Below are positions 32,686 to 40,735 of a stretch of 64,000 nt of DNA, piece by piece; within the stretch, counting starts at the first letter, position 1; each line of letters starts with the position of its first letter. The translations under genes were made by a program, and so were the position numbers. The DNA lies in contig NZ_CP008802.1 in NCBI RefSeq assembly GCF_000724605.1, positions 310,001-374,000 of the forward strand, written 5' to 3'. The DNA comes from Actinotignum schaalii. GTDB taxonomy: Bacteria > Actinomycetota > Actinomycetes > Actinomycetales > Actinomycetaceae. The notes under the pieces were generated by a model. The model ran no database searches. It was not told the origin of the DNA and was given only the letters and a program-made list of their open reading frames with translations.

Positions 32686-34470
32686 ATGAGAAAATTATCC
32701 TTCCTGGGGATGTCCCAGTACGTGGGCGCGGCCACCTGCGTTTGCCTGGCGGTGGTGCTCCTCCCGCGCAGTATTCAACGCGGGGCACCTTTCGCCAACC
32801 CCACCCTGGTGGGGGCGATGGCGCTGGCGGGGGCCGCGGTGCTCGCGCTCGTGGTGGCGGCCACTATTGCCGCCTCCCGCGTGGTGCCCGGGAAAGCTGC
32901 CCACCAGGTGGTTTCCCGCTATATTTCCCCGGCTTTCGGCACCGTTGCCGCCGCCGCGCGCTTCGCCGCTTTCGCACTGCTCCTGGTGCTGGCCGCCGGG
33001 CTGGTGGGCATGGCGGTCAATGCCCTCACCCCGCTGGCGGTCGACGGGCGGCTCATCCAAATCCCGCTGGTGGTGGTATGCGCCCTGCCCGCGCTGGTGC
33101 ACTGGCGCCTACCGCTAGCGGGGGCGCTGCTCGCTGTGCTCGCGGCGAGCGGGGTGATTATCGCAACTCTGGTGACCGGGCTGGTGCGCGAGGCCCGCGG
33201 CACCGTCTCCCTCGCGGATCTCATCACGAACCGCGCCGAAGAACTCCCCGGTTCCCAAGCCATCCACCCGCTCGGAAATACCTTCGTCATTATGTGCTTC
33301 CTAGCCGCGGTGGTGCTGCTGGTGGGCGGACGCATCGGCACCGGGCGCGAACGTTTCCTGGGGCCGCGCGCCCTGAGCACCATTGCCGGCATCGCCGCGG
33401 TGGTGCTTTCGGGCACCTTCTACCTGGAAATGCGCCTGGATATTCTCACGGTCCCCGTGGGCCTACCGAGTATCGTTATGGGCACCGCGTTCTGGGGGAG
33501 TACCGGGCGTATTATCACCGCGATTGCTTTCGGTTTCCTGGGTTTGATCTGTGTTTTCGTGGTGTACGAACGCCTCCCGCGCCTATTGCGGGAACTCGCC
33601 TTCGACGGCGCCCTTCCCGCTCGCCTCGCCGCCCCGGAAGCTTCCCGCGCCCGCAGCGGCGTGGTTTTACTGGTGGCGGTACTTGCCGGCGCCCTCGGGG
33701 TATTTTTATCGACGACGCACGCCGGCGTCGTCGCCCTTGTCTTTGTATGTTTCCTTATCTTCACGCTTCATTGCGCGGCCCTCTCCCTGCGCGGCGGGCA
33801 GATTCTCAAAACTTCGGAGCGGCGGGAAGAACGCCGGGCCGCGCATGCCTCGCGGTGGGGTTTTGCTTTCTTCGCGCTGGCGGGATTCCTTGTTTTGCTC
33901 GTCACGGTGGCCATGCAGCCGGCCTGGACGCTGACTTCGCTGGCGGCGGTGGCGGTGCCCACGGCGGGCATGCTCATCGCCCAGCGCGGGCGCGGAAAAA
34001 TGAGCGCCCACCTCAAACCCCTGGATCTGGGAGCCGGGCGGCGCCTGCCGGTCCGCACCCACGCCGTGGTGCTGGTTCAAGAACTCAATTTACCGACCCT
34101 GCGGGCGGTCACCTACGCGCGGGCGCTTCGCCCCTCCACCCTCACCGCCCTCACCGTGGATCTGAGCGAAAGCCGCACCGCTGCGCTGCGCGCCGCTTGG
34201 AGCCAGTCTCAATTACCGGTGGGATTGACTGTGCTGGGCAATCCGACGAGCGGGGCGCGCGGGCCGCTGGTGGATTATATTCGTTTTCTCCTCGATACCC
34301 ACCCGCAGGATATTGTGCTGGTTATCGCCCCGAAGGTGGTCTCCACCACCCTGTGGCACCGGGTGTACCTGCGCCGTTCCGTGCCCGCGCTTTTCGCTGA
34401 CCTGTCCTATGACTCGCGCCTCATGCTGGTGCAAGTTCCCTACCAAATCCATTCGGGAGAAGACCTGTGA
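32686..34470 (+). CDS. APC-family permease with UspA-like C-terminal domain (KimA-like)
   Basis: 594-residue transporter: about 12 hydrophobic helices over residues 10-440, then a cytosolic domain (about 450-594) with VRTHAVVLVQELNLPTLRAVTYARALRPSTLTALTVD and DIVLVIAPKVVSTTLWHRVYLRR. This matches the C-terminal USP-like domain of APC-superfamily K+ importers such as KimA. The membrane part is more divergent than usual, so substrate is uncertain. Location beside two TrkA genes supports K+ transport by association. Start ATG 32686, or GTG 32683; TATCCT lies just upstream. The stop overlaps the next start (GTGA). Confidence 0.78.
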   Translation: MRKLSFLGMSQYVGAATCVCLAVVLLPRSIQRGAPFANPTLVGAMALAGAAVLALVVAATIAASRVVPGKAAHQVVSRYISPAFGTVAAAARFAAFALLLVLAAGLVGMAVNALTPLAVDGRLIQIPLVVVCALPALVHWRLPLAGALLAVLAASGVIIATLVTGLVREARGTVSLADLITNRAEELPGSQAIHPLGNTFVIMCFLAAVVLLVGGRIGTGRERFLGPRALSTIAGIAAVVLSGTFYLEMRLDILTVPVGLPSIVMGTAFWGSTGRIITAIAFGFLGLICVFVVYERLPRLLRELAFDGALPARLAAPEASRARSGVVLLVAVLAGALGVFLSTTHAGVVALVFVCFLIFTLHCAALSLRGGQILKTSERREERRAAHASRWGFAFFALAGFLVLLVTVAMQPAWTLTSLAAVAVPTAGMLIAQRGRGKMSAHLKPLDLGAGRRLPVRTHAVVLVQELNLPTLRAVTYARALRPSTLTALTVDLSESRTAALRAAWSQSQLPVGLTVLGNPTSGARGPLVDYIRFLLDTHPQDIVLVIAPKVVSTTLWHRVYLRRSVPALFADLSYDSRLMLVQVPYQIHSGEDL

Positions 34471-35735
34471 CCACCCCTGCTGCTCAATCTCATCATTCGA
34501 CCGTCGATATCACCCTGGAGGATATCGGCCACGGCGGTATTGCCATCGGACGCGCCGAAGGCAAAGCAATTCTGGCTCGCTTCGGGCTGCCCGGGGAACG
34601 CGTGCGGGTGGCGCTTACCGAAGAACGTGCTCGTTTCGCCCGCGGGGATGTCATCGAGGTACTCGGTGAGCCCTCGCCCTACCGCCAAGCCCACCCCTGG
34701 CCGGAAGCCGGTCCCGGGGGCGTGGGCGGCGCGGACCTGGGCCACGTGATCTTCGACTACCAGCACGAGTGGAAAACCCAGGTGCTCACCTCCACGCTGC
34801 GCCGCATCGGCGGGCAAGCGCTCAGCGATCACCTGGCGGAGCAGGGTATTGTTCCCGAAGTCGCGGCCCTGGAATCCGACCGCGCCAGGGGCGGCTGGGC
34901 CAGCCGCACCCGCATCGACGTAACCGTGAGCGCGGGGCGTTTCGGAATGTTCCGGGAAGGCAGCCGCGAGGTTCTCCCCATTACCTCCATGCCCCTCGCG
35001 GTGAAAGACATCGAGGAACTGGGCCTATGGGACGGCAGCTACCTCACCCGGCTGGCCCGCACTATTGGCCCGTTGCGCGAGGGCCAGCGGGTGCGCATCC
35101 TCGCACCTTCGGCCAGCCCGGTGGCGGTGAGCATTGGCGGGCGCACCTTCGACGCGACCGGCGCGGAATGTTCACCCTTCGCGCGCGAAGAAGTCACGGT
35201 GGGGGAGAACAGCTACCGCTACCGGGTACGGGCCTCCGGTTTTTGGCAGGTGCACCGCGAGGCACCGGCCACCCTCATCGATCTGGTGACCCGCGCGGCC
35301 GGGGTTGAACCCGGCGACCATATTCTTGAGTTGTACGCGGGAGCCGGGCTGCTCACCGTGCCGCTGGCCCGCGCCACCGGGGCAACCGGCCGGGTGGAGA
35401 GCCTTGAGGGTGCACGCACCGCGGTGGAAGACGCCCGAGCGAACCTGCGGCCCTACCCGTGGGCGCGTGCCCGCACCGCCGCTATTTCGGTACGGGATAT
35501 GAGCGACGCCGATATTCTCCTCGCCGATCCTCCCCGGAGCGGATTGGGAATCGCGGCGGCCCGGGCCGCCGCAGCCAGCCGCGCCCGCCGGATCGTCCTG
35601 GTGTCCTGCGACCCAGCCGCGCTGGCCCGCGACGTAGCCGCCATGGTGGAGTCCGGGCGGAGCGTGGAGTCCATGCGCGCCGTCGATCTTTTCCCCAATA
35701 CCCACCACTTCGAAGTGGTCACAGCATTGCGCTAG
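34467..35735 (+). CDS. TrmA/RlmD-family RNA 5-methyluridine methyltransferase, Fe-S cysteines lost
   Basis: 422-residue class I SAM methyltransferase. A TRAM domain (ITLEDIGHGGIAIGR... through residue 70) is followed by a central RNA-binding domain and the catalytic domain with ELYAGAGLLTVPLA, LLADPPRSG and LVSCDPAALARDVA (nucleophile Cys), ending DLFPNTHHFEVV. The usual CxxxxxCGGC Fe-S segment is recognisable near residues 80-95 as HPWPEAGPGGVGGADLGHV but has no cysteines. It is translationally coupled to the permease gene. Target RNA (tRNA U54 or 23S rRNA) cannot be told. A 10-bp repeat spans its stop. Confidence 0.85.
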   Translation: MTTPAAQSHHSTVDITLEDIGHGGIAIGRAEGKAILARFGLPGERVRVALTEERARFARGDVIEVLGEPSPYRQAHPWPEAGPGGVGGADLGHVIFDYQHEWKTQVLTSTLRRIGGQALSDHLAEQGIVPEVAALESDRARGGWASRTRIDVTVSAGRFGMFREGSREVLPITSMPLAVKDIEELGLWDGSYLTRLARTIGPLREGQRVRILAPSASPVAVSIGGRTFDATGAECSPFAREEVTVGENSYRYRVRASGFWQVHREAPATLIDLVTRAAGVEPGDHILELYAGAGLLTVPLARATGATGRVESLEGARTAVEDARANLRPYPWARARTAAISVRDMSDADILLADPPRSGLGIAAARAAAASRARRIVLVSCDPAALARDVAAMVESGRSVESMRAVDLFPNTHHFEVVTALR

Positions 35736-35747
35736 GCTGCGCTAGGC
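35728..35747. repeat. 10-bp perfect tandem repeat across a stop codon
   Basis: TGCGCTAGGC repeated twice (35728-35737, 35738-35747). The TAG at 35733-35735 is the stop of the methyltransferase gene. Confidence 0.75.
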
Positions 35748-35751
35748 GGTT

Positions 35752-36966
35752 TTAGCGCACCGCGGCGGCAATCCAGGTCGCGGTATTCTCCACCTGCCAG
35801 GGGCGGGCCCCCAGTTCAGCCAGCGCATCGCCAATGGCGGGAGCGGTGTGCGCCACCCGGTGGCGCAAAAGCCGCGCCAGTTCGCGCTGGACGGCCGGTT
35901 TGAGAAGCACATCGTGGCGGATACCCAAGTCCGCCGCGCGTTCCTGAACGGCGCCGCGCACGTGATCGAGCAGGTGCGGAATGCCGCGTTCGGCACGCCG
36001 GGCGGGCCGCGCCGGTGCCAGTTCGGGAAGCTCGGAACTCGGCAGCGCCCAGGCCTTCGCTACCGCCTGCCACAGGGCCGGCGCCAAGTACTGTTTGCCT
36101 CCGCTGCGCAGCGGCCGGGAGGTACGCACATCGGCCAGGGAACGCGGGCGGCGCCGCGCGAGGGCAGCGATATCGGCGCGGGAGAGGACCAGGTCAGGGG
36201 CGGTATCGGTGGTTTGCGCGATACGATCCCGCTCCTGCCACAAGGCCCGCACCAGGGCAAGATCACGCCGGGAAGAAAAATCTTGGCGGTGGGTGGCGCG
36301 CCGCCACGGCTCCGCTGGGGCAGCTTTGGGCGGCCGGGTACGGATCTCTTCAAATTCTTGGGCCGCCCACTCCAAGCGCCCGGCCCGCTCCAGACGCTCA
36401 AGCTGCACCTCGCGCAGAGGCGCGAGCAATTCCACATCGAGGGCAGCGTAGGAACGCAGGTCATCGGCGAGCGGGCGTTCGGACCAATCCGCCTGCGAAT
36501 GCTCTTTCGCCAGGAGCAACCCCAAATTTTCCGCCAGCTGAGCCTGCAGGGAAATATGCTCATCACCCAACAGCAGCGCGGCCACCTCGGTATCAAAAAG
36601 CTTGCCCGGCCCCGGGCGCAAACCGAGATCCCCCAGGGAGGGCAAATCCTGATCGGCGGCGTGCAAAATCCACACGGTATCGTCAAGAATCCCGGCCAGC
36701 TCCGGGTAATATTCCTCGTTTCCGATTGGATCGCACAGCAGCGTTCCCGAGCCCTCGCGGCGCAGTTGTATCAGGTAGGCCCGGGCTGAATAGCGGATTC
36801 CCATGGCGCGTTCCACATCCACCGCCACGGGGCCACTCCCGCGCCGCAGCCTCGTGAGCGCGGGGCGATAGGCAGAGCCGGTGGTGAGCGGCGGGATACC
36901 TTCGCGCGGGGTATCCACATGAATCAGGGCGGGATCCTCGCTCCAGCGAATAGAAGAAGATGTCAT
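35752..36966 (-). CDS. rnd: RNase D-like 3'-5' exoribonuclease with HRDC domain
   Basis: 404-residue DEDDy exonuclease. Exo I is VAVDVERAMG (Asp, Glu), Exo II is ILHAADQDLPSL, and Exo III is DDLRSYAALDVELL with the Tyr typical of RNase D. A C-terminal HRDC domain (about residues 215-300) includes WQERDRIAQTTDTAPDLVLSR-type helices. It likely trims tRNA and other structured RNA 3' ends. Start ATG 36966 follows GTGAGG; an upstream in-frame ATG (37050) would add 28 unrelated residues. It is on the same strand as DUF3000, a pairing conserved in actinobacteria. Confidence 0.88.
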   Translation of the reverse strand: MTSSSIRWSEDPALIHVDTPREGIPPLTTGSAYRPALTRLRRGSGPVAVDVERAMGIRYSARAYLIQLRREGSGTLLCDPIGNEEYYPELAGILDDTVWILHAADQDLPSLGDLGLRPGPGKLFDTEVAALLLGDEHISLQAQLAENLGLLLAKEHSQADWSERPLADDLRSYAALDVELLAPLREVQLERLERAGRLEWAAQEFEEIRTRPPKAAPAEPWRRATHRQDFSSRRDLALVRALWQERDRIAQTTDTAPDLVLSRADIAALARRRPRSLADVRTSRPLRSGGKQYLAPALWQAVAKAWALPSSELPELAPARPARRAERGIPHLLDHVRGAVQERAADLGIRHDVLLKPAVQRELARLLRHRVAHTAPAIGDALAELGARPWQVENTATWIAAAVR

Positions 36967-37068
36967 AACCTCACAACTGCTCAGACTAGGGGCCGCGGTT
37001 AATACTAGCGGGCTGCGCAGGCACGGGGCTGCCACGCGCAGGGGCGCCACTTTCTAGCGGGAGTGCCC

Positions 37069-37635
37069 CTAGCGGGCTGGCAGCGCCGTCGTTCCTTCCG
37101 GAGCTAAACCGCAAGCGAGCGCAATAAAATCCGCCCACGCCCGCACGTGATGATAAAGATCGGGACTGCTCGGCGTCCAGGAAGCCCGCAACTCGAGCTC
37201 AGTAAGCGAGGAGGCAAGCTCCAGCCCGCCGAAAGTTTCGTTATACATCCGGGTCACGGTGCCGACGAGGTGGTGGTAATCAGCGCCGTGCGCATCCAGG
37301 GTATCGGCCAACCACGCCCAGGCAACTTCGCCGAGCAGCGGATCGCCGGCCATCGCCGTATCCATCGGCGCCCCCATATGGCACACAATCCGGAAAGTTC
37401 CGTGCCAGGCCTCCTGGCCGGCCGGGTCGTGGAGTACCACGAAACGAGCCCCGCCGCGGTAGCTTTCCGGCTCCATCGCCGTCGAATCATTAATCTCAGC
37501 CTGCAGCGCAACCGCCCACGGAGCAATGCGTTTCGGGGGCGGTATCTGCACGATGTGCAGCTCGGGACGAAACTCGTGCCCGCGCAGGCTATCGAGCGCG
37601 GTGAGGAAGTCCTCGGGTGCATGAATCTGAGACAC
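37069..37635 (-). CDS. DUF3000 family protein
   Basis: 188-residue soluble protein with FRPELHIVQIPPPKRIAPWAVALQAEI, RFVVLHDPAGQEAWHGTFRIVCHM and LGEVAWAWLADTLDAHGADYHHLVGTVTR. DUF3000 is actinobacterium-specific and always beside RNase D/HRDC genes; its role is unknown. TACGGT (37643-37648) is 7 bp before GTG 37635 but only 1 bp before ATG 37641, so I favour the GTG; the ATG would add two residues. Upstream and divergent is the FemX-like gene. Confidence 0.82.
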   Translation of the reverse strand: MSQIHAPEDFLTALDSLRGHEFRPELHIVQIPPPKRIAPWAVALQAEINDSTAMEPESYRGGARFVVLHDPAGQEAWHGTFRIVCHMGAPMDTAMAGDPLLGEVAWAWLADTLDAHGADYHHLVGTVTRMYNETFGGLELASSLTELELRASWTPSSPDLYHHVRAWADFIALACGLAPEGTTALPAR

Positions 37636-37701
37636 GCTCATTACCGTAATGCGCCCGCGCGCGGGTTTTAGCCAGGCGCGCCGCGCAGGTAGGATGGCGG
37701 C

Positions 37702-38766
37702 ATGTCTACACTCTCGCTGTCGCGGATCGATGACACCACCTACCTGGACCTGGCTGCCGGCCACGGCCTGCCCCTCGAGCAGCTGCCCGCCTGGGACCGC
37801 TACGAGGACGCCCTGCCCGGCCACGCACCATTCGGGCGTTTCCTGTGGCGCGATAGCGCAGGTGCACCGCGTGCCCTTATCTCTCTCACCCGGATGGAAG
37901 GGCGCGGTTTCACCTACCTGTGGGCGAAAAAAGGCCCGGTGTGGCTCGGGGAACGGCCCGCTGCTGCCGAAGAACTGGAGTTCCGGACCGCGCTCGCGCA
38001 GCTGGTGCGGGGCGCGGATCGCAGCCTCGCCTTCATGCGGATTCACGCCTGGCACCCGGCCCCGGACCTGCACGAATTACTGCAAACGGTCACCTATGAT
38101 CGCACTGTTATGGTCGACGTCGCACGCCCGGATGCGGAGATCCGGGCGAGTTTCTCCAAGTCGGGGCGCCGCCAAGCACGCAAAGCCGAGGCGGAGGGCC
38201 TGGAATTTTGCGATGAAACGGAGCGGGCCCGGGAGGTTTTCCCGGAGCTATACGCCATTCTCACCGAAACGGCCAGCCGGGATGATTTCGGGGCGGCACC
38301 CATGAGCCAATACGTGACCATGCTGGAATCCCTGGGCCCGGAACACGCCCGGCTTTTCGTGGCGCGCGCGGAAGGGCGGGCGCTGGCCTGGCAGATTGTG
38401 CTCGCTACCGATGACCTCGGGGAAGCCTATTACGCGGCAACCAGCGCGGAGGCTCGCCAGCGCCACGCCTCCATGTTCATGGATCTGCACACGATGACGT
38501 GGCTGCGGGAAACCGGGCGGAAAGCTTATGACCTGATGGGTGTGCACTCGGAGCGTGCCCCGCAATTAGAAGGCGTGACCGGCTACAAACAAAAATTCGC
38601 TGCCGAGTTCACCGAGGTGGCCGGTGCCTGGGATGTGCCGCTGCGCCCGCGTTACTACCGCGGTCTCAAGCTGGCCCTGCGCGCTAAGCGTGCCGCGGTG
38701 GGGGCGGTGCGTGCCTCTGCGGGGGCGGTGCGCGGCGTGCGCGAACGCCTGGGCCGGCGCGCGTAG
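37702..38766 (+). CDS. FemAB/FemX-family peptidoglycan bridge aminoacyltransferase
   Basis: 354-residue GNAT-fold enzyme of the FemAB family, which uses aminoacyl-tRNA to add the first residue of the lipid II interpeptide bridge. Motifs include IRASFSKSGRRQARKAEAEGLEF (coiled helical arm region), RLFVARAEGRALAWQIV, AYYAATS, YDLMGVHSERAPQLEGVTGYKQKF and VGAWDVPL-type ending. A basic Ala/Arg helix finishes the protein. TAGGAT (37690-37695) is 6 bp upstream of the ATG, a leaderless arrangement. Which amino acid is added cannot be inferred. Confidence 0.85.
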   Translation: MSTLSLSRIDDTTYLDLAAGHGLPLEQLPAWDRYEDALPGHAPFGRFLWRDSAGAPRALISLTRMEGRGFTYLWAKKGPVWLGERPAAAEELEFRTALAQLVRGADRSLAFMRIHAWHPAPDLHELLQTVTYDRTVMVDVARPDAEIRASFSKSGRRQARKAEAEGLEFCDETERAREVFPELYAILTETASRDDFGAAPMSQYVTMLESLGPEHARLFVARAEGRALAWQIVLATDDLGEAYYAATSAEARQRHASMFMDLHTMTWLRETGRKAYDLMGVHSERAPQLEGVTGYKQKFAAEFTEVAGAWDVPLRPRYYRGLKLALRAKRAAVGAVRASAGAVRGVRERLGRRA

Positions 38767-38824
38767 GCACAGCTTCCTAGCCTTCGATTCTCCTAGCCTC
38801 CTCAGCGCGAGCCGTACCCCGGGG

Positions 38825-38856
38825 CTAGGCGGCGTCGGGGCTAGGCGGCGTCGGGG
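38825..38856. repeat. 16-bp perfect tandem repeat at the treZ stop codon
   Basis: CTAGGCGGCGTCGGGG repeated twice without mismatch. On the minus strand each copy ends in TAG: the first reached is out of frame, and the second is the treZ stop, so the duplication adds residues to the TreZ C-terminus. A related pair TCCTAGCCT (38775 and 38791, 16 bp apart) follows the femX stop. Confidence 0.8.
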
Positions 38857-40735
38857 TGCAGGGGCTGTTGAGGCAATAGGGGCTGAGCAGCGCGAAGCCG
38901 GGCCCGGAAAAATCAACATAGGATTCGGCCACGCTCACGCCACCCCAGGTGAGGAGCGTGTGGAGGTGGCCCGCCTCGGGCGGCAGCTGCACCCGAGTGG
39001 GACGCGCGGCCGCCGTGGCGGTTTCTTCCGCTTGCGTTTCACCTGGTTTCTTGGCAGTTGTTTCGCTTGGGAGCGGGGAGGCCGCGCCTATATGGAAAAC
39101 CACGAAACTGGCTCCGCGTCGGTAATACCCCGCCTCACCCAGGCGCACGATCTCCGAATCCTCCCGGTCGGGGGACGAAAAATCCGGGTGTTCGCGCCGT
39201 AGCCGCAGTAGCTCCCGGGTTACCTCGAGATAGCGAGCATGGGAGGGCTCCTCGAGCTCTGCCCAGTCCAGGTGCGAGCGCGTGAACGTGGAAAGCTCTT
39301 GGGGTGGGGGAATCTGGCCGGCGTGTTCACCCCAATCCCAGTCGCTAAATTCCGCAATCCGCCCCGCGTCCACACGTTCCCCCAACTCCGGAGTGTGATC
39401 GGTGAAGAATTGGAAGGGCGCAGAAGCACTCCACTCCTGCCCCATAAAGAGGAGGGGCGTGAAGGGGGAGAGCAGCATAAGCGCATCAGCAACGAGCGTG
39501 TGTTCCGCGCTCAACGTAGATGAGCGGCGGTCACCGAGCGCGCGGTTACCCACCTGGTCGTGGTTTTCGGTATAGGCGAGGAAACGGCGCGAATCGAGGC
39601 AGTCGGGCACCGGGGCACCCCAGTTCTGTTTACGGAAACTAGAGAAATTCCCGTCGTGCACGAAAACACGGCGCATGGCTTTTTCCAGGGCTCCGGGGAG
39701 GGCAAAATCCCCGTAATAGGCGAAATGTTCCCCGGTCACATAGGCATGCAGGGCATGGTGAATATCATCAGCCCACTGCATATCCATACCGTAGCCGCCC
39801 GCCCTTGTGGAGCGCAGCATCCTCACATCATTGAGATCGGATTCTGCCACGAGGGCGATATGCCGGCCGGTCTGCGCGGCGAAAGCCGCGGCGGCGTCGG
39901 ATAAATCCGCGAGAATATGTTTACTGGAGCGGTCCCGGATCGCGTGGACGGCGTCAAGCCGAAAAATATCCACGTGGTAATCGCGGGCCCACTGGAGCAT
40001 ATTGTCGATAAAATAACGCCGCACCGGGCCGGAATCCGGGCCGTCCACATTCACGCCCGGGCCCCACACCGAAGAATAACGATCCGTGGTGTAGGGGCCG
40101 AACTCCGCCAAAAAATTCCCGTCCGGTCCGAAATGGTTGTAGACCACGTCGAGGCACACCGCCAGGCCAGCGCGATGCGCGGCCTCCACGAACCGTGCGA
40201 AACCCGCCGGGCCGCCGTAATTTTCGGTGACCGCATAGATATCCACGCCGTCGTAGCCCCAATTGCGGGTGCCGGGCACCGGGCAAATCGGCATAACCTC
40301 TACGATATCCACCCCGAGCTCGCGCAGGTACCCGAATTTTTGCGCCGCCGCATCGAAGGTGCCCTCCGGGGTGAACGTACCAATATGCATTTCGTAAAAA
40401 AGCTTGCCGAGCGGATCCACCCCGGGGAAGGGCGACAACTCGAAGGCATCGAGATCAACAATTTCGGAGGGGCCCATGACGCCCTCGGGCTGGCGCCGGG
40501 TGCGCGGATCGGGCAGCCCCATCCCGCCATCCAGACTGATGCGGTAGCGGGTGCCGGCCGGCAGGGGAGTATCGAGGATCCACCATCCCGGCCCGCTGGC
40601 CAGGGCCGCGCCGTCGCGCCCGGTGCGCGCTTCCGCGATATCCGCGGTGGTGACCGGCCGGAAGGGGAGGCGCTCCTCGCCGACCAGGGCCTCGACGCGC
40701 ATCCGCCCCGGCGCCCAGACGCTCAGCGGTTCCAT
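38825..40735 (-). CDS. treZ: Maltooligosyltrehalose trehalohydrolase
   Basis: 636-residue GH13 enzyme that releases trehalose from maltooligosyltrehalose. An N-terminal CBM48-like domain (SVWAPGRMRVEALVG) precedes the barrel with YEMHIGTFTPEGTF, DVVYNHFGPDGN, the nucleophile region DIFRLDAVHAI, acid/base VAESDLND and transition-state TENHDQVGNRA. Its ATG shares the A of the treY stop (TAATG), showing tight coupling. Longer than many TreZ because of a Thr/Pro/Ala-rich insertion near residues 555-575 and a repeat-encoded tail (TPTPPSPDAA). Confidence 0.93.
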   Translation of the reverse strand: MEPLSVWAPGRMRVEALVGEERLPFRPVTTADIAEARTGRDGAALASGPGWWILDTPLPAGTRYRISLDGGMGLPDPRTRRQPEGVMGPSEIVDLDAFELSPFPGVDPLGKLFYEMHIGTFTPEGTFDAAAQKFGYLRELGVDIVEVMPICPVPGTRNWGYDGVDIYAVTENYGGPAGFARFVEAAHRAGLAVCLDVVYNHFGPDGNFLAEFGPYTTDRYSSVWGPGVNVDGPDSGPVRRYFIDNMLQWARDYHVDIFRLDAVHAIRDRSSKHILADLSDAAAAFAAQTGRHIALVAESDLNDVRMLRSTRAGGYGMDMQWADDIHHALHAYVTGEHFAYYGDFALPGALEKAMRRVFVHDGNFSSFRKQNWGAPVPDCLDSRRFLAYTENHDQVGNRALGDRRSSTLSAEHTLVADALMLLSPFTPLLFMGQEWSASAPFQFFTDHTPELGERVDAGRIAEFSDWDWGEHAGQIPPPQELSTFTRSHLDWAELEEPSHARYLEVTRELLRLRREHPDFSSPDREDSEIVRLGEAGYYRRGASFVVFHIGAASPLPSETTAKKPGETQAEETATAAARPTRVQLPPEAGHLHTLLTWGGVSVAESYVDFSGPGFALLSPYCLNSPCTPTPPSPDAA

